A stretch of DNA of 64,000 bases, taken from Cellulosimicrobium sp. ES-005 (GTDB lineage: Bacteria > Actinomycetota > Actinomycetes > Actinomycetales > Cellulomonadaceae). The translations under genes were made by a program, and so were the position numbers. The stretch covers positions 1,674,001 to 1,738,000 of the forward strand of contig NZ_CP159290.1 in the NCBI RefSeq assembly GCF_040448685.1. The letters run 5' to 3'. Below are positions 46,104 through 52,564 of the stretch, in pieces. The notes under the pieces were generated by a model. It was given only the letters and a program-made list of their open reading frames with translations. It ran no database searches and was not told the origin of the DNA. Numbering within the stretch: position 1 is the stretch's first letter; every line of letters starts with the position of its first letter.

Positions 46104-46748
46104 ATGACCGACGGGCAGGACGCGCGTCGGGCGGGCGACCCCGACCTCGTCCGCCTGCTACGGCGCACCGTCCTGCTGGTCGCGGGGCTCAACCTCGCGT
46201 ACTTCGTCGTCGAGCTCACGGTCGCGCTCGCGGCGGGTTCGGTCTCGCTGCTCGCCGACAGCGTGGACTTCCTCGAGGACACGGCGATCAACCTGCTCAT
46301 CGCCGTCGCGCTCGGCTTCCCGCTCGCGCGGCGCGCGGTCCTGGGCAAGGTCATGGCGCTGCTCATCCTCGGTCCTGCCCTCTTCGCGGCCTGGGAGGCG
46401 GTGCAGCGCTTCGGCGACCCGACGGCGCCCCACGTCGTGCCGCTCGTCCTCGCCTCGCTCGGGGCGATCGTCGTCAACGGCGTGTGCGCGTGGCTCCTGG
46501 TGCGGGTCCGACACCACGGTGGGTCGCTGAGCCGGGCAGCGTTCCTGTCGGCGCGCAACGACGTGCTCGTCAACGTCGCCGTCATCGCGATGGGGCTCGT
46601 GACCGCGTGGACCGGCTCCGGCTGGCCGGACCTCGTGCTCGGGTGCGGGATCATCTTCCTCGCGTTCCACTCCGCCTACGAGGTCTGGGAGGTCAGCGAG
46701 GAGGAGCGGCTGGCCGCCAAGGCCGTCGCGGGCGAGGAGATCGGGTGA
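46104..46748 (+). CDS. Short cation diffusion facilitator (CDF)-like transporter
   Basis: A 214-residue membrane protein with about six hydrophobic helices, resembling the transmembrane half of cation diffusion facilitators, which exchange Zn2+ or other divalent metals for protons. The metal-site residues appear in LLADSVDFLEDTAIN (TM2) and SARNDVLVNVAVI (TM5). The usual C-terminal cytoplasmic domain is absent, so the protein is shorter than the typical 300 residues, like a minority of TMD-only CDFs. It begins 2 bp after parE and is likely co-transcribed with it. The transported metal is unknown. Confidence 0.8.
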   Translation: MTDGQDARRAGDPDLVRLLRRTVLLVAGLNLAYFVVELTVALAAGSVSLLADSVDFLEDTAINLLIAVALGFPLARRAVLGKVMALLILGPALFAAWEAVQRFGDPTAPHVVPLVLASLGAIVVNGVCAWLLVRVRHHGGSLSRAAFLSARNDVLVNVAVIAMGLVTAWTGSGWPDLVLGCGIIFLAFHSAYEVWEVSEEERLAAKAVAGEEIG

Positions 46749-46812
46749 CGGTGCGTCGTCCGACTGGCGGGCGTCCGGGCGCGGGTCGGCGCAGGCTCCG
46801 TACGCTGACGTC

Positions 46813-47274
46813 GTGACCCTCCGAACCCTCCGCGACGCCGCCGCGCGCCCGCTCACCGCCCTGACCGCCGTCCTGCTCGCCGCGGGCCTGCTGGCCGGGT
46901 GCTCCTCCACCGACGAGCCGGCCGCCGACGCCGCGTCGCCGTCCACGTCGACCGCGAGCGAGGAGACGAGCGCCCCGGCCGACGACGCGACGGACGAGGC
47001 GTCCGACGACGCCGAGGACGCGCCCGAGCTCTCGTACGAGGGGCGCGCGGGCACGACCGCGCTCGACCTGCTGCTCGAGGCGGACCCGTCCGCCCAGGTG
47101 ACCGGCGAGGGCGAGAACGCGTTCGTCACGGCGATCGACGGCGTCGCGGCCGACCCGGACAGCGAGTTCTGGGCGCTGTACGTGAACGGCGAGATGGCTA
47201 CCGTGGGAGCAGGATCCCTCGAGACCGAGGACGGGGACGAGATCACGTGGAAGCTCGAGACGTTCACCTCGTGA
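46813..47274 (+). CDS. DUF4430-domain lipoprotein
   Basis: A 153-residue lipoprotein: signal peptide with lipobox AAGLLAGC (Cys30), a low-complexity Ala/Ser/Thr/Asp linker, then a DUF4430 domain (about residues 75-153) with GTTALDLLLEAD and FWALYVNGEMATVGAGS. DUF4430 is related to the C-terminal domain of transcobalamin, so a small ligand-binding role is possible. GTG 46813 follows TACGCT with a 6-nt gap. The next gene overlaps its stop by 4 nt (GTGA), which indicates a functional pair with a membrane protein. Confidence 0.85.
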   Translation: MTLRTLRDAAARPLTALTAVLLAAGLLAGCSSTDEPAADAASPSTSTASEETSAPADDATDEASDDAEDAPELSYEGRAGTTALDLLLEADPSAQVTGEGENAFVTAIDGVAADPDSEFWALYVNGEMATVGAGSLETEDGDEITWKLETFTS

Positions 47275-47861
47275 CGGGTTCGCAGGCCTTGACGGTGACT
47301 CGCTGGTGGCGCCCGGCGCTCGTCGTGGCGCTCGCGGCGCTGGCCGTGGTCTGGCGCCTCGTGCGTGCCGACCTGGGCGCGCCCGCCAACCTCGAGCTCG
47401 TCACGGCCGCGACGTTCGCGGCGACGCTCCTGCTGCGCTCGCGCTGGGCGTTCGTCGTGCCGCTCGCCGTGACGGTCGTGTCCGACGTCGTGCTCGGCAA
47501 CACCGCGATCGCGCTCTTCACGTGGAGCGCCTGGCTCGTGGTCGGGCTGGGCTCGCTGCTCGCGCGGAACACGACCGGCTGGCGCCGCGTCGGCGCGGGC
47601 GCCGCGTTCGGCGTCGCGGGCTCGCTGTGGTTCTTCGCGTGGACCAACTTCGGCGTCTGGTTCCAGGGGCGTGGCATCTGGTACCCGGCCTCCGTGGACG
47701 GACTCGTCGCGAGCTACGTCGCGGGTCTGCCGTTCCTGCGCACGATGCTGCTGGGCAACCTCGTGCTCCTGCCGCTGGTCGCGGCGGGCACGCTGCTCGT
47801 GGACCGGATCGAGGCCTCGCACGCGATGGTCGCGGTCCGTCCGGCGGGAGCCGCGGGGTAG
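47271..47861 (+). CDS. Six-TM membrane protein (DUF6580-like, ECF S-component-like)
   Basis: A 196-residue membrane protein with about six hydrophobic segments and short loops. The pattern resembles DUF6580/ECF-type substrate-capture (S) components: a helix with TAATFAATLLLRSRWAFVVP, a VTVVSDVVLGNTAI segment, and a WFFAWTNFGVWF aromatic helix with the linking loop. The GTG start overlaps the DUF4430 lipoprotein stop by 4 nt, so the two are coupled. An uptake role for a vitamin-like molecule is suggested, but no ATPase or T-component is nearby. Confidence 0.72.
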   Translation: MTGSQALTVTRWWRPALVVALAALAVVWRLVRADLGAPANLELVTAATFAATLLLRSRWAFVVPLAVTVVSDVVLGNTAIALFTWSAWLVVGLGSLLARNTTGWRRVGAGAAFGVAGSLWFFAWTNFGVWFQGRGIWYPASVDGLVASYVAGLPFLRTMLLGNLVLLPLVAAGTLLVDRIEASHAMVAVRPAGAAG

Positions 47862-47929
47862 CGTGAACCGTGCCGGACGGCCGCCCGGGCCGGGCGGCGA
47901 CGGACCCTGGCGGGCATGAGGAGGCAGCC

Positions 47930-48298
47930 ATGGCGCGACACCGCATCTTCGGGATCAGCTTCGCGAGCGTCTACCCGCTCTACGTGACCAAGGTGGAGCG
48001 CAAGGGGCGCACGACGGACGAGCTCGACCAGGTCATCGGCTGGCTCACCGGCTACGACGACGCCGGGCTCGCGGCGGCGATCTCGGACGAGATCACGCTC
48101 GAGGAGTTCTTCGACCGGGCACCGTCGATGAACCCGAACGCCTCGCTCATCACCGGGGTGATCTGCGGCGTCCGCGTCGAGGAGATCGACGACCCGCTCA
48201 TGCAGAAGATCCGCTACCTCGACAAGCTCGTCGACGAGGTCGCGCGAGGGAAGAAGATGACCTCGATCCTCCGCGGGGAGACCGCGGCCGCCTCGTAG
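47930..48298 (+). CDS. DUF2200 family protein
   Basis: A 122-residue cytoplasmic protein of the DUF2200 family, recognised by HRIFGISFASVYPLYVTKVE, the WLTGYDD segment, and VICGVRVEEIDDPLMQKIRY near the end. The family has no known function, but is widespread in bacteria as a single-domain protein. A GAGGAGG site is 4-5 nt before the ATG. It stands alone between the membrane-protein pair and the VOC gene. Confidence 0.9.
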   Translation: MARHRIFGISFASVYPLYVTKVERKGRTTDELDQVIGWLTGYDDAGLAAAISDEITLEEFFDRAPSMNPNASLITGVICGVRVEEIDDPLMQKIRYLDKLVDEVARGKKMTSILRGETAAAS

Positions 48299-48312
48299 CG
48301 GCCGGCGGGTTC

Positions 48313-48753
48313 TCAGTCGAGCTGCTCCGCGATCCCCACGATGACGCCGCCCGGTCCGCGCAGGTAGCAGAGCCGGTAGACGCCCTCGTACTCGACGATC
48401 TCTCCCATCACCGCGCCGCCGTGGGGCCCGAGGCGCCGCACCGTCTCGTCGATGTCGTCGACGGCGAACATCACGCGGTGCAGGCCCAGCACGTTCGGCG
48501 GGGCCGTGCCCAGGCCGAGGTCGAGCGGCGCGGGTGCGTGGTACCGGGTGAGCTCGAGGCGCCCGTGCCCGTCGGGGACGCGCATCATCGCGATCTCCGA
48601 CCGCAGGCCGTCGAGCCCGACGACGCGCTCGGCCCACCGCCCCTCGATCGTCATCCGGTTCTCGAGCTCCATCCCGAGCTCGGCGAAGAACGCGACGGCC
48701 GCGTCGAGGTCGTCGACGACGACCGCCACGTTGTCGAGTCGCTGGATCGTCAT
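48313..48753 (-). CDS. VOC family protein (glyoxalase/dioxygenase-like)
   Basis: A 146-residue VOC-fold protein made of two modules: RLDNVAVVVDDLDAAVAFFA and LHRVMFAVDDIDETVRRLG, ending in CYLRGPGGVIVGIAEQLD. The terminal Glu and the first His-like positions match metal-binding VOC members, so it may be a glyoxalase-like enzyme or a methylmalonyl-CoA epimerase relative; the substrate is not determinable. AGGAG is 8 nt upstream of ATG 48753; GTG 48759 is less well spaced. Confidence 0.85.
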   Translation of the reverse strand: MTIQRLDNVAVVVDDLDAAVAFFAELGMELENRMTIEGRWAERVVGLDGLRSEIAMMRVPDGHGRLELTRYHAPAPLDLGLGTAPPNVLGLHRVMFAVDDIDETVRRLGPHGGAVMGEIVEYEGVYRLCYLRGPGGVIVGIAEQLD

Positions 48754-48865
48754 GGGCACGTCTCCTGAGGTCGGGTTCCTGGGTGCGGACTCGTAGGTCC
48801 GGGGTGCATGGGCTGCGAGCCGCCGGGCGCCGACGGGCTTTCGTGCCCGACGACGCTCTCCTGGA

Positions 48866-49513
48866 TCAGGAGTCCTGCCCGACGCCGCGTCCCGGCTCGC
48901 TCATGTCGCCCGTCCCGGGTGTGCCGGCGGCGAGGCCGTAGCGCAGCAGGACGGTCCCGTTGGGGCTGGGTGCGGGCGGCTCGAGGAGGGTGAGGTTGGT
49001 GGGGACGGCGCCGCCGTCGAACACGGTCTTGCCCGTGCCGAGCACGATGGGGTGCACCCACAGGTCGAGGCGGTCGAACAGCCTCTCCCGCAGCAGCGTC
49101 TGCACCAGGTCGAGGCTGCCGACGACCTTGACGTGCTCGTGGCGGTCGCGCACCTCGCGCACCGCGGCGGGCAGGTCCGGTCCGAGCAGCGTCGACCCGG
49201 CCCACGGAAGGTCCGGCGTGCCGCGCGACGCGACGTACTTGGGGATGCGGTTGAACAGGGCGGCGAAGTCGTCGTCCTGGCCGCCCTCCTGGAACGGCCA
49301 GTACGACGCGAAGATGTCGTACGTCCGCCGCCCGAGCAGCAGCGCGTCCGCGCCCTCGTACGCCGCGGCGATCTGCGCGCCCGCGACGTCGTCGATCAGC
49401 GGTGCCTGCCAGCCGCCGAACGCAAACCCTCCCTCCGGGTCCTCCTCCGGCCCGCCGGGCGCCTGCCCGACGAGGTCGAGGGTCGTGAACAGCTCGATCT
49501 CGATCGATCCCAT
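48866..49513 (-). CDS. Dihydrofolate reductase/RibD C-terminal-like reductase
   Basis: A 215-residue protein of the RibD C-terminal/DHFR-like family, NADPH-dependent reductases often of unknown substrate. Characteristic segments are ADALLLGRRTYDIFASYWP (about residue 55), the nucleotide-binding VVGSLDLVQTLLRERLFDRL (about residue 130) and the strand WVHPIVLGTGKTVFDGG. It is a single-domain protein, without the deaminase part of RibD, so it does not by itself indicate riboflavin synthesis. The ATG start is used. It lies downstream of ino1, 134 bp away, in the same direction. Confidence 0.88.
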   Translation of the reverse strand: MGSIEIELFTTLDLVGQAPGGPEEDPEGGFAFGGWQAPLIDDVAGAQIAAAYEGADALLLGRRTYDIFASYWPFQEGGQDDDFAALFNRIPKYVASRGTPDLPWAGSTLLGPDLPAAVREVRDRHEHVKVVGSLDLVQTLLRERLFDRLDLWVHPIVLGTGKTVFDGGAVPTNLTLLEPPAPSPNGTVLLRYGLAAGTPGTGDMSEPGRGVGQDS

Positions 49514-49647
49514 GGCCCGCTCCGTCGTGATCGCGTGGTTCGTGTCGAGGGGTAGACCTCGTGCTCAGCGAGAAGTCATCGCGGAGGCGACGCTCCGTGC
49601 CGCAGCCCGGCGCGACTGGTCGGACGGCACCCGAGGCCGTCGCCGTG

Positions 49648-50925
49648 TCACACGCCGGTCCGCGACGCGACGAGCGCGCCGAGCCGGCCGGCCCACGCGT
49701 GCAGGTCGCGAGCCTGCGCGGCAGCGTCGTGCGTGTCGGAGGCCCACGGCTCCTTGAAGAAGAACCCGAGCTCGGGCACCGGCCCCGCGATCCTTGCGGC
49801 GTGCGCGAGGGCGAGGAGGCGGGTGAGGTCGAGCACGTACGGCGCCGCGAGCATCGAGTCGAACGCGCTCCAGGTCGTCTGCAGGGTCAAGCGGGTGCCG
49901 AGGAAGCCCTCGACGTGCACGTGGTCCCACGCGACCTTAATGTCGCCGAGGTCGGGCACGTTGTCGATGTGCAGCGGGGTGACGTCGGAGCCGGTGAGGT
50001 CCCGGAGGCCGCGCGACTTCGTCGCGAGCTTGCTGCGGACGTTCTGCGGGTCGGCCAGGGTGGCGCCGTCGCCGCCACCGAGCAGGTTGGTCCCGGCCCA
50101 GGAGAGCACCCGGAGGCCGCGGGCCGTGAACGCGGGCGCCAGGACGGTCCGCAGCCAGGTCTGACCCGTCTTGCCGTCCTGGCCGGCGACGGGCAGGCCG
50201 GCCTGCGTAGCCAGCCGGGTCAGCGCGGGGATCGCCATGCCCGCCGACGGCGTGAAGGCGGCGTACGGCGCGCCCGCGAGCACGGCGGCGTACGCGGTCA
50301 CCGACGACGGGGGCAGGACCGTGCGAGCGGGCTCGGCGAGCGCCGCGAGCAGCGCGTCGACGTCGTCGTGCTCGGGCCGTGGCTCGATCGGCGGCTCGGT
50401 CGAGGCCAGGTCGACGACCACGACCCGGGCCAGGGCGTGCCGGTCGCGGAACGCGAGGACGTCCGCCGCGAGCCGTTCGGCCACCTCGAGCTGGGAGCCG
50501 TCGTGCCCCTGCGGGTCGTAGCCGGGCCGCACCTCGGCGTCGGCGGCCTCCAGGGCGCTTCGTGCCGTCGACAGCAGAGACGGGGCGATCATCCCGGCGC
50601 CGACCAAGGCCTCGGCTCGCTCGACCATCGGGCAAGGAGAGAGGTCGTGCCCGCCGACGACGAGGTCGCCGAACCCGGGCAGCGGCACGTCGTCGAACTC
50701 CGGCTGCGCGGTCACGCACCCGGTCGGTGCCGCGTGGCCCTGGGCGAGCACGGCGAGCCCGAGCGTCGCCGTCGTCGCCACCGAACCGCGCGCTCCCACG
50801 AGCCACAGTCCTGTCCGCTCGGTCGGCGCGGCGTGGCCGGGGCTCCCGGTGGACGGCGTGAGGTCGCGAGCGGCGCGATCGCGCATCGGCGCGCCCGGTG
50901 GGGTGAACGGCTGGGCAGTGGTCAC
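49648..50925 (-). CDS. ino1: Inositol-3-phosphate synthase
   Basis: A 425-residue myo-inositol-3-phosphate synthase that converts glucose 6-phosphate to inositol phosphate with NAD. The NAD-binding motif is WLVGARGSVATTATLG (about residue 42), and the catalytic-region signature is GQDGKTGQTWLRTVL with SWAGTNLLGGGDGATLADP. Inositol phosphate is the precursor of mycothiol and phosphatidylinositol in actinobacteria. GTG 50925 is taken as start; ATG 50886, thirteen codons later, is an alternative. Neither has a clear ribosome binding site. An array of TTGCC boxes lies directly upstream, shared with the secreted sugar isomerase-like gene. Confidence 0.9.
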   Translation of the reverse strand: MTTAQPFTPPGAPMRDRAARDLTPSTGSPGHAAPTERTGLWLVGARGSVATTATLGLAVLAQGHAAPTGCVTAQPEFDDVPLPGFGDLVVGGHDLSPCPMVERAEALVGAGMIAPSLLSTARSALEAADAEVRPGYDPQGHDGSQLEVAERLAADVLAFRDRHALARVVVVDLASTEPPIEPRPEHDDVDALLAALAEPARTVLPPSSVTAYAAVLAGAPYAAFTPSAGMAIPALTRLATQAGLPVAGQDGKTGQTWLRTVLAPAFTARGLRVLSWAGTNLLGGGDGATLADPQNVRSKLATKSRGLRDLTGSDVTPLHIDNVPDLGDIKVAWDHVHVEGFLGTRLTLQTTWSAFDSMLAAPYVLDLTRLLALAHAARIAGPVPELGFFFKEPWASDTHDAAAQARDLHAWAGRLGALVASRTGV

Positions 50926-50965
50926 GTCGAGAGTCGACCTCGGCGCTCGGTGCGCGGGCAAGGAG

Positions 50966-51063
50966 TTGCCGTCGGTTGCCGAGTTGCCGTCAGTTGCCGC
51001 GCAGGTCGCGGCAACAGTGCGGTTCCGGGGCCCAGGGGCAACAAGTGGCAACTCGTTGTTGCC
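50966..51063. promoter_or_regulatory. Array of eight TTGCC/GGCAA boxes between ino1 and secreted isomerase gene
   Basis: TTGCC occurs at 50966, 50976, 50984, 50994 and 51059, and its reverse complement GGCAA at 51010, 51037 and 51047; spacings are mostly 8-10 bp. The last part forms a palindrome with 8-bp arms, GGCAACAA (51037-51044) and TTGTTGCC (51056-51063). No coding region overlaps. This is a multi-copy binding site for a transcription factor that probably controls both divergent genes; the regulator is unknown. Confidence 0.7.
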
Positions 51064-51156
51064 GTCCCGGGGGCGACCTAGCGTCGGGGTCACGCGCACT
51101 GCACAGCCACGGGACGCACGTCCTGAGCAGGCATTCCTCAACGGAGAGGCAGACTG

Positions 51157-52326
51157 ATGGCACTCGCAACATCCCCTCGCGCCGGTAGACGCCGGAGCCG
51201 GCGAGCTCGGCTCGTTGCCGCCGCGACCGGAGCGTTCGTGCTCCCGCTCGTCGCGTCGGGCGCGTATGCGGCGACGGAGTCGGACGCGTGCACGTACGGC
51301 TACTCGGCGGACTCGAGCGTGTTCTTCGGAGACGGCGCTGCAGCATCCGGGGTCGCGAACGTCGATCGTGGCGACGGGTGCACGCTGATGGACGTCTTCA
51401 TGGCCGAGGCGCCGTTCGCCAACCACGGCCAGTTCGTCAGCACGATCGGACGCATCGCCACCGAGCAGGTACGCAACGGCGTCATCTCCGACGCCGAGCG
51501 TGCCGCGATCGTCTCGGCAGCGGCCGCGTCCGAGGTCGGGCGACCGCATCCCGTGACCGGGACACGCTCCGTCGACCTGAGCCGGATCGGCCTCGTCGGC
51601 TACACCGTCCGTGCCACGATGCCGTCGGACGCCGAGGGCACCCTGGCGGCCCTGGCCGAGTGCGGCTTCCAGAACATGGAACCGTCGGGCGCCGTCGGCG
51701 GCTTCTACGGCTACACGGCCGCCCAGCTCGCGCCGCTCACCGAGTCTGCGGGCATCGCGGTGCCGTCGCTCGGTGTCAGTCAGGCGAACCTCGAGAACGA
51801 CATCGACGGCGTGATCGCCGAGGCGCAGGCCATCGGTGCCGAGTACGTGCGCATCTCCGGCTCGGGTCGGTGGACCCTCGCGGACTACTCCCGGACCGCG
51901 GCCGTGCTGAACGAGGCCGGCGCGCAGCTCAAGGAGGCCGGCATCACGGTCGCGTACCACAACCACGGCTTCGAGTTCCAGACCGAGGAGAACGGGGTGA
52001 CCGGCTACGACGTCCTGGTCCGCGAGACCGACCCCGAGCTCGTGACCATGGAGCTCGACGTCTACTGGGCGGCCAGCGTCGGGGTCGACACGGTCGGTCT
52101 CTTCGAGACCTACCCCGGCCGGTTCGGGCTGCTCCACCTCAAGGACATCGCTCCTGACGGCTCCTTCGCCGACGTCGGGTCGGGCACCATCGACTTCGCC
52201 GAGATCTTCGCGAACGCGTCCCTGGCGGGCGTCGAGTACGCGTTCACCGAGAACGACCAGCCACGCCCCGACGGCGTGACGTCGGCGTGCACGAGCCTTG
52301 CGTACCTGACCGAGCTCCAGTACTGA
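51157..52326 (+). CDS. Secreted sugar phosphate isomerase/epimerase-like (TIM barrel) protein
   Basis: A 389-residue exported protein. Residues 1-38 form a Sec/Tat-like signal peptide (Arg-rich start, hydrophobic core, ASGAYA cleavage region). Residues about 40-145 are a helical domain with a paired-Cys region (CTYGYS, GDGCTLMD) of unknown function. Residues about 150-389 form a xylose-isomerase-like TIM barrel with metal-site residues in YHNHGFEF, TMELDVYW, LLHLKDI and FTENDQP. Extracellular sugar metabolism is implied, but such folds usually act intracellularly. GGAGAGG precedes the ATG. It lies directly upstream of the sugar dehydrogenase. Confidence 0.85.
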   Translation: MALATSPRAGRRRSRRARLVAAATGAFVLPLVASGAYAATESDACTYGYSADSSVFFGDGAAASGVANVDRGDGCTLMDVFMAEAPFANHGQFVSTIGRIATEQVRNGVISDAERAAIVSAAAASEVGRPHPVTGTRSVDLSRIGLVGYTVRATMPSDAEGTLAALAECGFQNMEPSGAVGGFYGYTAAQLAPLTESAGIAVPSLGVSQANLENDIDGVIAEAQAIGAEYVRISGSGRWTLADYSRTAAVLNEAGAQLKEAGITVAYHNHGFEFQTEENGVTGYDVLVRETDPELVTMELDVYWAASVGVDTVGLFETYPGRFGLLHLKDIAPDGSFADVGSGTIDFAEIFANASLAGVEYAFTENDQPRPDGVTSACTSLAYLTELQY

Positions 52327-52332
52327 CCGACC

Positions 52333-52362
52333 GCTGCCGGCCCGCTCCCGCGGGCCGGCAGC
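52333..52362 (+). terminator. Terminator after the secreted isomerase-like gene
   Basis: A perfect 13-bp stem (52333-52345 with 52350-52362) and the loop TCCC begin 6 bp after the stop codon. Confidence 0.7.
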
Positions 52363-52386
52363 CCACGGCACGGTCGCCATGCTGCG

Positions 52387-52460
52387 CCGAGTCTCGACCC
52401 CGCCACCAGACCCCACGAGCGGCCGAGTCTCGACCCACCACCAGACCCAGACCCCACGAG
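52387..52460. repeat. Direct repeat upstream of sugar dehydrogenase gene
   Basis: CCGAGTCTCGACCC occurs at 52387-52400 and 52423-52436 (36 bp apart), each followed by an imperfect copy of CCACCAGACCC...CACGAG, so roughly two 36-38 bp units run in tandem. They lie between the terminator of the isomerase-like gene and the dehydrogenase start, about 100 bp upstream of it. They may be regulator sites or simple expansion. Confidence 0.6.
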
Positions 52461-52564
52461 GGAACGAAGGAGCGGCCCGTCCGGACCGCCCCTGTGACGA
52501 AGGTGTGCCGTGCGCGGCCACAGCCGGTCGCGCCGAGGCACTCGACCACACGAGGGAGAGCTTG

